Of a stretch of DNA of 64,000 nt, positions 36,701 through 45,237 are shown one piece after another. Origin of the DNA: Bacteroidales bacterium. GTDB taxonomy: Bacteria; Bacteroidota; Bacteroidia; Bacteroidales; F082. How positions within the stretch are numbered: position 1 is the first letter of the stretch; every line of letters begins with the position of its first letter. Location: NCBI GenBank assembly GCA_016285355.1, contig JAEEQP010000008.1, positions 1 to 64,000 on the forward strand. The letters run 5' to 3'. A program made the position numbers and the translations under genes. Below the pieces are notes generated by a model, which was given only the letters and a program-made list of their open reading frames with translations, did no database searches and was not told the origin of the DNA.

Positions 36701-37160
36701 TCCATTTCGTTTGAATCAACGGTTCAACAATCACTTCCGAGTGGGCTTTGCTAGTGTTCCCCGAAGCCAATTCTTTCCATTGCTGCGCCACTTCGCCTGT
36801 GGCCTTTTGCCCGCTTTTTGCAGCGTCGGTAATCTGTTCGTCGTAGTCTTTCAGCCACCAAAACAGGTTTTCGGGCATCTTTTCCGTGCCAAACGGGTTT
36901 TCGGTAGAATAGCCCAACACAGGCTCCACACAATCGTCGGCAGAGATGATGACGAAGCTGCTTTTCGTGCCGAAGACATAGAAATGAGGAAATTCCGTTT
37001 GCTCGGCATAGTCAATTCTTTGCAAGGTGGCTTTCGTGCCCGTTTGGGCTTGCATGAAAGTTTCTGCAACTTTTTGGGCGATCTTTGCGTCAACGGGATT
37101 GGCTTTCATCGGCACCGTCAGCAGCAGCAATACCGCCATGAGAATCGTGTATTTTTTCAT
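33762..37160 (-). CDS. C10 (streptopain-like) secreted protease with T9SS sorting domain, copy 1
   Basis: A 1132-aa protein from ATG 37160 (MKKYTILMAVLLLLTVPMKA signal peptide). An inhibitory propeptide (about 22-130) precedes the C10 cysteine protease domain, with Cys171 in STGCVATAMAQIMKYW, His329 in SGHSFICDGYE and the FNWGWGG motif. Fibronectin-like repeats follow (SLIWNEVGNASSYNVYRD), then a T9SS type A sorting domain (MTGRIVLSGD...MTPGVYVLRLITANGVKTQKIIID). It should be exported across the outer membrane and anchored or released. A 22-bp palindrome lies inside the sorting-domain codons (33847-33868). It is a tandem paralogue of the next gene. Confidence 0.9.
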   Translation of the reverse strand: MKKYTILMAVLLLLTVPMKANPVDAKIAQKVAETFMQAQTGTKATLQRIDYAEQTEFPHFYVFGTKSSFVIISADDCVEPVLGYSTENPFGTEKMPENLFWWLKDYDEQITDAAKSGQKATGEVAQQWKELASGNTSKAHSEVIVEPLIQTKWNQGSPYNIHCPGSNSTGCVATAMAQIMKYWEYPTTGFGSHSYTPATHPGYEEQTANFGETTYDWANMTNTYSSTSPNEEKEAVAKLMYHCGISVNMDYGSNGTSSSATTSDVVDALQSYFNYSQTAQYISQDEIVDATGQEDLGQWKNMLKAELTARRPIQYRGRKRIDEEHTSGHSFICDGYEIDANNNDKFHFNWGWGGSSDGSFVITGISYPLNQAAIFGIQPITYDAQPTGLVASVSNLSVSLIWNEVGNASSYNVYRDYVLIGNTETNTGIFTDNNAPIGNHTYFVRSVDSEGNVSLPSNIANATVEFSFTLDNLKIEHLELSYQDGNATLQWDAPYSLQYLNYYDFEGDWGAPSVGDITFYWGTRFPSSIIASGSSITSVSTYFYTPGTYTAYVYLCSSTTPTGTPTTVSGTYSKGWHTIPIESIAINDEQYIWVIFKSSGINRPTIVGVQNSDEGNYYSDDRTTWYHFTGYSFFVSASLTDGNFTYNIYDNDVCVAQNLNTPIHTLSNINPNTAHQYTVKTKLGNEETEASNMVGVTVGTASLTSLELGNNDNMTIAENSTLSVENLTNTNPANLVLEDGAQLIHNTSGVKATVKKNIIGYTNDNNGWNFIASPVSETFAPTEKNGLLSGNYDLYFYEEPTHMWKNHKKHLVDGINQNTNSNFNIEPQKGYLYANSAATTLQFAGTLTPSNNTVNIRDLSYSATELTGFNLVGNPFACNATVDKDYYVVNGHDVSLPESGHIIAPCEGILVQASENDATVTFTKSASSKGTNSSGCIDIIATQGRALIDRARMRFGDGNSLEKFRLDDKLSQISLHHDGQDLAVVYADEENELPLNFKATENGTYTIGIESQNLDLTYLHLIDNLTGIDVDLLATPNYTFEAKTTDYASRFRLVFASVCEDVDSDNENFAFINDGNIIVYKEGILQIIDMTGRIVLSGDAMNRVSTNRMTPGVYVLRLITANGVKTQKIIID
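33847..33868. repeat. Palindrome inside protease coding sequence
   Basis: GAGACGCGAT, TC, ATCGCGTCTC: perfect 10-bp arms. It encodes GDAMNRVST in the sorting domain. The GTAGAGACGCGAT...ATCGCGTCTC motif is known as a dispersed intergenic element in many bacteria, so an in-frame insertion is likely. Confidence 0.65.
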
Positions 37161-37187
37161 TGTGAATATGGATTTCAATTTGGGCTG

Positions 37188-37195
37188 CAAAAGTA
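37188..37195 (-). promoter_or_regulatory. -7 box of C10 protease copy 1
   Basis: The reverse complement reads TACTTTTG, 27 nt before ATG 37160. Confidence 0.5.
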
Positions 37196-37210
37196 GTAAA
37201 AATGTTGATA

Positions 37211-37243
37211 CAAAAATACGGCCCTTCCAATAAGAGGGGCCGT
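37211..37243 (-). terminator. Terminator after C10 protease copy 2
   Basis: On the minus strand ACGGCCC, a 12-base loop, GGGCCGT and ATTTTTG. It separates the two protease genes into distinct transcription units. Confidence 0.75.
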
Positions 37244-37271
37244 AAAGGATAACAGGATGTTACCGAAATGT

Positions 37272-40200
37272 TTATTGGATGATAACTTTTTGGGTAAGGA
37301 CCTGATTGGCATTTGAGAGGCGTAGGATATAGGTTCCTGCAACCAAATTGAGCGGCATGTCGAAACTTCCTGTGATGGTTTCATTGTGGAGGATGCGTCC
37401 CATGACATCAATGATTTGGAGTTCGGCCTCGCCTTGGTTGATGACATACAGTTGTCCATTCGCAACGTAAACGAAGCTGTCGTTGGTTTCCGCATCATTG
37501 GCATCAAACACCAGCCTGAATCTTGAGGCGTGATCCGAAGTCTTGGCTTCGAAGGTGTAGTTGGGTGTGCTCAAAAGGTCGATGTTGGCGCCCGTGAGGT
37601 TGTCGATGAGGTGGAGATAACCCAAATTCAGGCTGCCGAGTTCAATATTGAGGGTGTAGATGCCATCACGCATTGCCTCGAAGTTGAGTGGCAACTCATT
37701 CTCTCCCGAAATAGAGGTCACGGCAAAGTTCCTGCCATTTTGCGGGAAGTAGATTTGACTGCTCGTATTATCGCTCAGGTTGAATTTATCCAAACTTTCC
37801 TCATTGCCGAGTTGTACACGGGCACGGTCGATGGTGGTGCGACCTTGTGTCAGGGTGAGGTCGAAGCTGTTGGAAAGGCTTCTCCCTTTTGCTCCAGCTT
37901 TGGTGAAGGTGACACTGGTGTTGCTGATCGTGGCTTGCACGAAGATGCCTTCGCAGGGCTTCACTTGTCGGCCATTATCAGCCAATATGATGCTTGAACC
38001 TGTCTCATCGGTAATATAGAAAGATTTGTCAACAGTTGCATTGCAGGCGAATGGGTTGCCTACAAGGTTGAAACCGTTCAAAACGGTGGCGCTGTGACTA
38101 AGGTCAGAGAGAGTCACGCTGCTGTTGCTTGGGGTCAGCGTGCCGGCAAATTGCAGCGGGGTATTGGCATTGCTGGCATAGAGGTAGCCTTGTTTGTAGG
38201 CTAGGTTGAAGGCATTGTTCCTGTAGTTCATCCAATAGTAAGTCGGTTCGTCGTAATAATACAGGTCATAGACGCCGTTGAGCAAGCCGTTTACGGTGCT
38301 CGGTGTGATGCTCTCCAAGACAGGTGAGGCGATGAAATACCAACCATTGTCGTCGGAGGTATAAGGAACGATGTTCCTTTTCACTGTGGCTTTCACGTTG
38401 GCCGAGTTGTGGATGAGTTGGGCACCTTCTTCGAGAATGAGGTTGGCTGGGTCGTTATTGGTAAGGGTTCCATTGACGGTGAGGGTGCTGTTTTCGGTGA
38501 CGGTCATTTGGTCGTTGGCATCCAGTGTCAAAGTACTAATGGAAGCTTGTCCCAAAGCATAGCCAACGCCATTGGAAGCCGCAGTTTCACCGCCGTAATA
38601 GTTGGTCTTCACGGTGTAAAAACTGGCCGTGTTGTTGCGGTTTTGGTCTATATAACTAGTTGTGGTCAAGTTAGTGGCCAAAGTTGTTCCATTGCGGTAA
38701 AGGTTATAGGTGTATGTGCCGTCGGTGATGTAGGCTTTGATGAGGAAAGCTGCATTGCCTACCGTACCAACCCATGAAGTGGGTGATGATGCATAATAGT
38801 TAGCGTAACTACCTGAATAGGAACAATATGTTGCAGGATAGCTTCGACCTTCTGGGTCATATATGAATACCCAATAGTCTTTGGAAGCGTCAATGATAAT
38901 GTTGCTAGACAAATCAAAGTCACTCCAGCCAGTCGTACCAACATTAATTGATTGTTCCAAAACTTTTGTTTGGGGGCAATTGGAAGTTGTTCCTTTGTAC
39001 ACAAAAATCTTATATGCACCAGTTTCATTAGCATAAAACGCAACTTTATAAATGACCATGTTGTTGTATTCGGTAAGATTCTCTGCAAGATATCGATGAC
39101 CCCAATACATGTTGGTTCCATCGTTAAAGCCAAGATTGCCCTCTGAAATTCCATTTCCGTATGTCAGCGTCGCTGATGGTGTTTCAGGATAGCACCAATC
39201 GGGAGCCGTCCACGAAAGGTTGACATTGTTCCCCGACAAGGAACCTGTCAAATCGTTAACGACAGGAGTTGGATAATCTATGGTAACCGTGACTGTATTC
39301 GACGGTAATGACATTTGGTTGTTTGAGTCTACGCTACGAACATAATAGCTGGTGGTGCCATAGGGAGCCGTATCGGAATAAGTGGTGGATGTTGCGTTCC
39401 CGATGAGGTTACCGTTGCGAAATACGTTGTAACTTGATGCGCCGCTTACTCCAACCCAGTTTAAGGTAACATTTTGCGTTCCACTAAGTGTATAAGTGAG
39501 GTTGGTGGGGGGCACTATGGTTGAAGCAGGCTCGATGCCAATGACGGCATTTTGGTCATTTGTGAAATTATAACTTCCACCTCCAGATCCACCACTGCCT
39601 GGATTCAAACTTGTTAATGCAAAGAAACCGTCGTTTTGTCCGCTCCATCCCCAATTGAAGTGGAATTTGTTGTTGTTGTCGTAGCCATCGCACACGAAGG
39701 CATGACCTCCTCCTGAGCCACTTCCGTTGTATTCAATAGGCCTACCGGCATTTAACTCTGATTTAAGAAGTGCAATCCAGTTGCTATCAGTGTAGGAGGA
39801 TTTGGTGAGATATGTTGCAGTAGATTTGTAGTTGAAATAATTAATCAAGGCATAAGGTATGTCATTAGAATAGGCCCCACTGCCACCGTTGGAGCTAATG
39901 TCATACATCATATCTACAGATACGCCGCAATGATACATTAAAGTAGCAATGGCGTTAATTTGTGTTGTTGTTGATGACTGGGATAATTGATTAGGCATGT
40001 TGGCCCATTCGTAGGTTGTTTCTCCGAAATTGGCAGATTGTACACCTAAATCGGGTCTTGTGTAAGGCGTATATGAATGGGAGCCAATGCCTTGTGCAGG
40101 ATAGTCCCAGTATTTCATGATCTGTGCCATTGCAGTAGCCACACAGCCGGTGACAGTTCGCTCTCCCGCATTGTTGTCATACGGACACAGATTGTTGTAC

Positions 40201-40706
40201 AATTCAAATATGTGCAGTTGTCCACCGCTATAGTAATAAAACCCATTTTGATCCCATGTGGTCTGCACTAAGGCATTTACTACAGCGGTCGCTTTTGCAG
40301 CTTTGGAATTGCCCTCAGCTAAATCTTTCCACAATTGTGCAGTTTCAGCGGTGACGCTCATCTTGCTGTCGATGGCATACTGAATCTCGTCGTTGTAGCC
40401 TTGCAGCCAGCCACGCACGTTGGAGGGCATGTCTTCCGCTACAAATCTTTCAGTCAATGAATACCCCAAAATGGGTTGTACGCAATCATCCGCCGACATC
40501 ACTACAAAGCCTTGTTCGGCATTGAAGATGTAAAGGTTAGGGAATCCTGCCTCCTTAGAGAGGTCGGTCAGTTGGGCGGATTTTGCACCGTTGTTGTTCA
40601 AAAAAGTGGTGGCCACTTTTTGTGCAGTCTCCGAAGTCACACGCTCGGCAAACGTGGGCATTGCCACCATGAGCACCAATGCCACAATCATCGTAAATCT
40701 TTTCAT
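37272..40706 (-). CDS. C10 (streptopain-like) secreted protease with T9SS sorting domain, copy 2
   Basis: A 1144-aa paralogue of the adjacent protease with the same order: signal peptide (MKRFTMIVALVLMVAMPTFA), propeptide, and C10 domain with Cys188 in VTGCVATAMAQIMKYW and His335 in GGGHAFVCDGY. Two fibronectin-like modules (LNWVGVSGASSYNVFRNG), a jelly-roll-like part and a T9SS type A sorting domain ending LTQKVIIQ follow. The N-terminal and C-terminal thirds are most alike between copies, pointing to tandem duplication. It has its own promoter (40745-40775) and terminator (37211-37243). Confidence 0.9.
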   Translation of the reverse strand: MKRFTMIVALVLMVAMPTFAERVTSETAQKVATTFLNNNGAKSAQLTDLSKEAGFPNLYIFNAEQGFVVMSADDCVQPILGYSLTERFVAEDMPSNVRGWLQGYNDEIQYAIDSKMSVTAETAQLWKDLAEGNSKAAKATAVVNALVQTTWDQNGFYYYSGGQLHIFELYNNLCPYDNNAGERTVTGCVATAMAQIMKYWDYPAQGIGSHSYTPYTRPDLGVQSANFGETTYEWANMPNQLSQSSTTTQINAIATLMYHCGVSVDMMYDISSNGGSGAYSNDIPYALINYFNYKSTATYLTKSSYTDSNWIALLKSELNAGRPIEYNGSGSGGGHAFVCDGYDNNNKFHFNWGWSGQNDGFFALTSLNPGSGGSGGGSYNFTNDQNAVIGIEPASTIVPPTNLTYTLSGTQNVTLNWVGVSGASSYNVFRNGNLIGNATSTTYSDTAPYGTTSYYVRSVDSNNQMSLPSNTVTVTIDYPTPVVNDLTGSLSGNNVNLSWTAPDWCYPETPSATLTYGNGISEGNLGFNDGTNMYWGHRYLAENLTEYNNMVIYKVAFYANETGAYKIFVYKGTTSNCPQTKVLEQSINVGTTGWSDFDLSSNIIIDASKDYWVFIYDPEGRSYPATYCSYSGSYANYYASSPTSWVGTVGNAAFLIKAYITDGTYTYNLYRNGTTLATNLTTTSYIDQNRNNTASFYTVKTNYYGGETAASNGVGYALGQASISTLTLDANDQMTVTENSTLTVNGTLTNNDPANLILEEGAQLIHNSANVKATVKRNIVPYTSDDNGWYFIASPVLESITPSTVNGLLNGVYDLYYYDEPTYYWMNYRNNAFNLAYKQGYLYASNANTPLQFAGTLTPSNSSVTLSDLSHSATVLNGFNLVGNPFACNATVDKSFYITDETGSSIILADNGRQVKPCEGIFVQATISNTSVTFTKAGAKGRSLSNSFDLTLTQGRTTIDRARVQLGNEESLDKFNLSDNTSSQIYFPQNGRNFAVTSISGENELPLNFEAMRDGIYTLNIELGSLNLGYLHLIDNLTGANIDLLSTPNYTFEAKTSDHASRFRLVFDANDAETNDSFVYVANGQLYVINQGEAELQIIDVMGRILHNETITGSFDMPLNLVAGTYILRLSNANQVLTQKVIIQ

Positions 40707-40744
40707 ATTTCTAATATTTTGAATATTTCATTGAAAATAGGCTA

Positions 40745-40775
40745 CAAAATTACAATTGTTTTTTATAAAAACAAA
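40745..40775 (-). promoter_or_regulatory. Promoter of C10 protease copy 2
   Basis: The reverse complement reads TAATTTTG (40745-40752) with TTTG (40772-40775) 19 bases upstream: a full -7/-33 pair, 38 nt before the ATG. Confidence 0.65.
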
Positions 40776-40808
40776 GAATAAATGCTTTTTAGTTGATTAT
40801 AATTACGA

Positions 40809-40838
40809 CAAAAACCACCTTAGTGTCAGCTAAGGCGG
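40809..40838 (-). terminator. Terminator after OPT transporter
   Basis: On the minus strand CCGCCTTAG, loop CTGACA, CTAAGGTGG and TTTTT: a 9-bp stem with one G-T pair. Confidence 0.8.
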
Positions 40839-40874
40839 TCTTTGTTAAGGAAATAAGCTAGGGAGAAAAGAATT

Positions 40875-42878
40875 TTACTCTTCCACTTTCGCCCGTTTCG
40901 AGTCCCAAATCATGTAGCAGATGATAGCAATATACATCACCAAGGCGATGAGGCCAGCCACAGGCAGTTCGGCAAACGGTGTGCCCTCGGCGGTCTTGGC
41001 CACTGCATCCACGTTGGCGAACTTGAGGATGGCACTCACCACACCCATTAAGGCTCCACCAGCGATGAAGCCCGAAGCGATGAGGGTACCGCGATTATAG
41101 CGGGCATCGTTGAGTTTCTGGTCTTTGCTGCGGGTGCTGACGAACCATGAGATGGCACCACCGATGAGCAGCGGCACGTTAAGGTCGATGGGGATGAACA
41201 TACCTAAGGCGAAGGGCAGCGCGGGAATCTTGCAGAAGTTGAGAATTAAGGCGATGGCAGCACCGATGCCGTATAGCAGCCACGGAGCACTGCCGCCCGA
41301 CATCATCGGCTCGATGACGGCGCTCATGGCGTTGGCTTGAGGAGCGACCAATGCACCGTCGCCCACGAAACCGTAGGCTTTATTTAAAATCATAATCACA
41401 CCTGCAACAGTGGCAGCGGCAACAGCCACGCCGACGAACTTCCAAATCTCTTGTTTCTTGGGTGTCGTGCCAATCCAATAACCTACTTTCAGGTCAGTGA
41501 TGAAGGCTCCAGCTACAGCCAAGGCCGTGCAAACCACACCACCAATAATCAAGGTGGCAGTCATGCCTTGCGGACCGCTTAATCCAGCGGCGACCATCAC
41601 CAAGGAGGCCAAAATCAAAGTCATCAGCGTCATGCCGCTCACGGGGTTGCTACCCACGATGGCGATGGCATTGGCGGCCACTGTTGTGAACAGGAAGGCG
41701 ATGACGGCCACGACCAAAATACCAATCAAGGCATGGCCGAGATTGTGGACCACACCGAACCAGAAGAACAGGAAGGTGACAATCAAGACAGCCACGATGC
41801 CGATGACGACGGTCTTCATGGAAAGGTCTTGTTGTGTGCGTTCTACCATTTCGGCAGCGGCTTTCTTGCCCTTGAACTCGTTGGCGGCAAGACCGACAGA
41901 AGATTTAATCACGCCCCACGACTTGATGATGCTGATGACACCCGCCATGGCGATGCCGCCGATGCCGATGTGGCGTGCATAGTTCTTGAAGATTTCCTCA
42001 GGTGCCATCGAACCAATGGTGGCAGTGACGCCAGCATTCATCAGGTCGATGATTTGGTCGCCCCAGATAAGGTTCATGCCAGGAATGATGATAAACCACA
42101 CCAACATGGAGCCGCAGCAGATGATGAAGGCGTATTTCAGTCCGATGATATAACCCAAACCGAGCACGGCGGCACCTGTATTCACCTTGAACATCAGCTT
42201 GGCTTTGTCAGCGAGGTTGGCACCCCAGCCCATCATGCGGGTGGTGATGGTCTCCGACCACCAACCAAAGGTGGAGACAATGAAGTCATACAGACCACCA
42301 ATCAAGCCGCTGACGACCAGCAGCAACGAGTCCTTACCTTTCTTTTGTCCGCTGACCAAAACCTGCGTCGTGGCTGTGGCTTCGGGGAAGGGGAACTTGC
42401 CGTGTTGCTCCTTCACGAAATACTTGCGGAAGGGGATGAGGAACAGGATGCCCAAGATGCCGCCAAGCAAGGAGGCAATGAACACCTGCCAGAAGTTGAT
42501 TTCGATTTGGTAGCCTTTGCCTTGCAGGATGTAGAGCGCAGGCAAGGTGAAGATGGCACCGGCCACCACGCCGCCCGAGCAGCCGCCGATGCTTTGGATG
42601 ATGACGTTTTGCGACAGTGCGTCGTTCTTGCGCGTCAGTCCCGTGAGGCCGATGGCGATGATGGCGATGGGAATGGCAGCCTCAAACACCTGCCCGACCT
42701 TCAGGCCGAGGTAGGCGGCGGCAGCTGAAAATAGGATAGTCATCAGCAGGCCGATGCAGACCGACCAAACTGTAACTTCTTGATACTTTTTGTTTTTTGA
42801 GAGTATAGGCTCATACTCTTCGCCCGGTTTCAGTTCGCGTTGCGCGTTCTCGGGCAGCTTGAATTGGTCGTTTTCCAT
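40875..42878 (-). CDS. OPT family oligopeptide transporter
   Basis: A 667-aa inner-membrane protein with about 14-16 helices. I chose ATG 42878 (MENDQFKLPENAQRELKPGEEYEP), since an ATG 39 nt upstream gives an unusual N-terminus. The conserved part KYFVKEQHGKFPFPEATATTQVLVSGQKKG is the hallmark of bacterial OPT proteins, and GNPVSGMT-like and SKDQK segments are also present. OPT members import oligopeptides or metal chelates, and the substrate here is unknown. A terminator follows at 40809-40838. Confidence 0.9.
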   Translation of the reverse strand: MENDQFKLPENAQRELKPGEEYEPILSKNKKYQEVTVWSVCIGLLMTILFSAAAAYLGLKVGQVFEAAIPIAIIAIGLTGLTRKNDALSQNVIIQSIGGCSGGVVAGAIFTLPALYILQGKGYQIEINFWQVFIASLLGGILGILFLIPFRKYFVKEQHGKFPFPEATATTQVLVSGQKKGKDSLLLVVSGLIGGLYDFIVSTFGWWSETITTRMMGWGANLADKAKLMFKVNTGAAVLGLGYIIGLKYAFIICCGSMLVWFIIIPGMNLIWGDQIIDLMNAGVTATIGSMAPEEIFKNYARHIGIGGIAMAGVISIIKSWGVIKSSVGLAANEFKGKKAAAEMVERTQQDLSMKTVVIGIVAVLIVTFLFFWFGVVHNLGHALIGILVVAVIAFLFTTVAANAIAIVGSNPVSGMTLMTLILASLVMVAAGLSGPQGMTATLIIGGVVCTALAVAGAFITDLKVGYWIGTTPKKQEIWKFVGVAVAAATVAGVIMILNKAYGFVGDGALVAPQANAMSAVIEPMMSGGSAPWLLYGIGAAIALILNFCKIPALPFALGMFIPIDLNVPLLIGGAISWFVSTRSKDQKLNDARYNRGTLIASGFIAGGALMGVVSAILKFANVDAVAKTAEGTPFAELPVAGLIALVMYIAIICYMIWDSKRAKVEE

Positions 42879-42959
42879 ATTGAGAATATTTGAAATATCA
42901 ATGAAATGAATTTGCAATATTAGGAAAATAATTGATTGTTTGGTGTTTTACGCGGAGAA

Positions 42960-43103
42960 TTATTTCATGCAAAAATTGCAGAACTATTTGAAGCATGAAG
43001 AGACGCTTATTATCTCACGCAGAAATCGCAGAATTATATGAAGCGCGAAGCGACGCAAGTATCTGTCCGGCAGGTTCTGCGATTTCTGCGGATTCTGCGT
43101 GAA
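42960..43103. repeat. Inverted and tandem repeat element, family F (cgcagaaatcgcagaa type)
   Basis: CGCAGAAATCGCAGAA at 43018-43033 is exactly complementary to TTCTGCGATTTCTGCG at 43075-43090. Upstream lies a diverged tandem copy (GCAAAAATTGCAGAACTATTTGAAGC versus GCAGAAATCGCAGAATTATATGAAGC), about 57 bp apart. It fills most of the 42879-43204 gap, which otherwise holds only a promoter. Confidence 0.7.
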
Positions 43104-43145
43104 ACAACTTTTTATGCTTTTTTTTGCGAGAAAATGACAAATTAA

Positions 43146-43177
43146 TTTGTCTATATGGAAAGTTTGCTTTACTTTTG
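43146..43177 (+). promoter_or_regulatory. Promoter of TlpA-like lipoprotein operon
   Basis: TTTG at 43146-43149 and TACTTTTG at 43170-43177 are 20 bases apart; the ATG is 28 nt downstream. Confidence 0.65.
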
Positions 43178-43204
43178 CAGCGTCAAACTTAAAATGAACG
43201 CAAA

Positions 43205-44446
43205 ATGAAACATTCAATCAAAGCTGTTTTGGCATGGGCCGCCGTCGCGGTCGTGCTTGCGGGCTGCAACAGCCAGCCCACTGCCGAAGAAGTCCTTCGG
43301 AAATCCTACCAGAAATGCCAGTCCATTCAAGGCGGGCACTATGTAATGGATTGGAAAAAGAAGTACATGTCGGACAACGACACTACCTTCAACCGCTATA
43401 CTTGCGATTTCAAGAAACTGCCCGACGACACGATTTTCGGGAAAGCCTTCAACTCGTTTGAGGAATACCTCAATTCGAAATGGATTTCGTCATATCACCA
43501 TCTCTATACGGGGAACGAGTATGTTTCCTACGGCGACAGCACGGGCATCATCCAGTCGTGCGACCTTTGGGCTAAAGACATCATCAGGGGAAGGCACAAC
43601 CGCGAGTTTTATACGCCTTTGGCCAACAAAAGCAGTTATCCCTTGCGCACCAATGAGGATTTGGACGACGAAAACATATTCAATAAAGACTATTCTTACT
43701 CGCTTTTGGAAACCCAATTGGACGGGAAATCATGCTACTTGGTCGATATTCTTGGACCTGCAGACGAGGAACCTGACAGCGTTTATGGTATGCAGACCAT
43801 CCGCTACGAAATCAACTTGTGGATTGACAAGGAGGATTACTTGCCCATCCAATACTCCATCGCCTTCGATATCGTAGAGCAGCAGGACACTATGTATCAG
43901 TATGATGAATTTAAGCTGTTGGATTTCAGTCCGATAGTGGACGAGTCCAAGCTGACCTTGGAATCTATTCCCGCCGAGGTGACGCTGAAAGACTACGAAC
44001 CCTATAAGGAACCCGATCCGCTTCCCGAAGGTTCGCTTGCGCCGGATTGGTCGCTGCCCACGTTGACGGGCGACACCATCCGCCTCGCCGACCTGAAAGG
44101 TAAGGTGGTGCTGCTCGATTTCTTTTATAAAGGTTGTGCTCCGTGCTGCGCCGCCATGCCCATCTTGCAAAGCCTGCACGAGAAATACAAGGACAAAGGC
44201 TTCGCGATGATTGGCATTGACCCCATTGATGACCCCGAAAAGGACGAGATGGCGGATTTCCTCGCCAAACGCGACATCACTTACACCATCCTTTTCGCTG
44301 AGCGCGAATTGTCGAGTATTTACCGCGTTTCGGGCTATCCAACCCTGTACTTCCTTGACCGCGAGGGCAAGATAGCGAAGATGCACATCGGCTTCGGCAA
44401 AGACATGGAAGAAGAGTTGGAGGCTGATTTGGTGAAACTTTTGTAA
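43205..44446 (+). CDS. TlpA-like thioredoxin-fold lipoprotein
   Basis: A 413-aa lipoprotein (signal ending VVLAGC, Cys21). A beta-rich N-terminal domain of about 230 residues contains a run of Tyr and Asp (VDILGPADEEPDSVYGMQTIRYEINLWID), reminiscent of LolA/LppX-like domains. A C-terminal thioredoxin-fold domain begins near 280 (LAPDWSLPTLTGDTIRLADLKGKVVLLDFF). The redox motif is CAPC at 311-314, followed by a third Cys. It should act as a periplasmic thiol reductase or peroxiredoxin-like protein. The partner is unknown. Two further genes follow on the same strand. Confidence 0.82.
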   Translation: MKHSIKAVLAWAAVAVVLAGCNSQPTAEEVLRKSYQKCQSIQGGHYVMDWKKKYMSDNDTTFNRYTCDFKKLPDDTIFGKAFNSFEEYLNSKWISSYHHLYTGNEYVSYGDSTGIIQSCDLWAKDIIRGRHNREFYTPLANKSSYPLRTNEDLDDENIFNKDYSYSLLETQLDGKSCYLVDILGPADEEPDSVYGMQTIRYEINLWIDKEDYLPIQYSIAFDIVEQQDTMYQYDEFKLLDFSPIVDESKLTLESIPAEVTLKDYEPYKEPDPLPEGSLAPDWSLPTLTGDTIRLADLKGKVVLLDFFYKGCAPCCAAMPILQSLHEKYKDKGFAMIGIDPIDDPEKDEMADFLAKRDITYTILFAERELSSIYRVSGYPTLYFLDREGKIAKMHIGFGKDMEEELEADLVKLL

Positions 44447-44467
44447 AACAAATAAAATCAATACGTT

Positions 44468-44923
44468 ATGAAGAAAAACTATTTATTCCCCCATCAATTC
44501 AGAATTGTTGGATGGGTGTTGGCCATCGTAGCGGTGGTAGGGTATCTTTGGCTCCCGGAATTCCATTTCAAGATGCCTTCGTTGTATTTCGATACCTTTT
44601 TTGACGACGACAACGAAAGCGGATTCTTTCGCATGGCAAGAACGAACAGTCTCTCCATCGCCATGATTTTATTGACGATCGGATTGCTGTTTATCGGGTT
44701 TTCAAAAGAGAAAGTCGAGGACGAGTTTTTGCATTATCTTCGTGCGCAAAGCCTCATTTGGGCAACATACGTCACGGCGATATTGTTTATCGCAGCTACT
44801 TTGCTCATTTATGGATTCGCTTATATTTATGTGCCTTACTTGCTGTTTTACGTCTTCCTCGTCTTGTTCATCATTAAGTTCAGAATTGAGGTGCACCGTT
44901 TCAACAAAGGAGGCGCGCAATGA
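44468..44923 (+). CDS. Four-helix membrane protein of unknown function
   Basis: A 151-aa protein with predicted membrane helices near 12-30, 57-76, 88-110 and 114-132; the first two are joined by an acidic periplasmic loop (DTFFDDDNESGFF). I recognise no named family. Its stop overlaps the start of the XRE regulator gene by 4 nt (ATGA). Such membrane protein plus small XRE pairs are common in Bacteroidota and may sense an envelope or metabolite state. It is 21 nt downstream of the TlpA-like gene. Confidence 0.65.
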   Translation: MKKNYLFPHQFRIVGWVLAIVAVVGYLWLPEFHFKMPSLYFDTFFDDDNESGFFRMARTNSLSIAMILLTIGLLFIGFSKEKVEDEFLHYLRAQSLIWATYVTAILFIAATLLIYGFAYIYVPYLLFYVFLVLFIIKFRIEVHRFNKGGAQ

Positions 44924-45120
44924 AGAATCGTTTGAAAGTGGCACGAGCCGAAAAGGATCTCACGCAAGAGGATTTGGCAAAGCTTATTGGTGTGAGTCGG
45001 CAGTCGATAAACGCCATTGAATCAGGTCGCTATGTACCTTCCACGGTCTTGGCCTTGAAGATGGCGCAGGTGTTTGGGAAATCGGTGGAGGAGATTTTCT
45101 TTTTAGAAGAGGAGGATTAA
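44920..45120 (+). CDS. Small XRE-family transcriptional regulator
   Basis: A 66-aa Cro/CI-type helix-turn-helix protein (VARAEKDLTQEDLAKLIGVSRQSINAIESGRYVPSTVLALKMAQVFGKSVEEIFFLEEE). It resembles YgzD-like single-domain regulators that accompany a membrane protein. It overlaps the preceding gene by 4 nt, so the pair is translationally coupled. It probably autoregulates the operon. A palindromic repeat follows. Confidence 0.85.
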   Translation: MKNRLKVARAEKDLTQEDLAKLIGVSRQSINAIESGRYVPSTVLALKMAQVFGKSVEEIFFLEEED

Positions 45121-45136
45121 TCTTGTCGTCGCTTCG

Positions 45137-45220
45137 CGTCATTGCGAGGAGGAACGACCAAGCAATCCAGATGAAGAGCTTTATTATCTGATCTGGACTG
45201 CTTCGTGCCTCGCAGTGACG
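45137..45220. repeat. Palindromic repeat, family A copy 2
   Basis: CGTCATTGCGAGGAGGAACGACC..AGCAATCCAG with a complementary right arm CTGGACTGCTTCG..CGCAGTGACG. It is the same element as at 745-826, placed here between convergent genes, where it may also end transcription. Confidence 0.75.
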
Positions 45221-45237
45221 CAAAGCGTAAGAGGATG

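Noticed and set aside
41733..42728. Plus-strand frame of 331 codons
   Set aside because: It is antisense to the OPT transporter; low-complexity His/Asp product.
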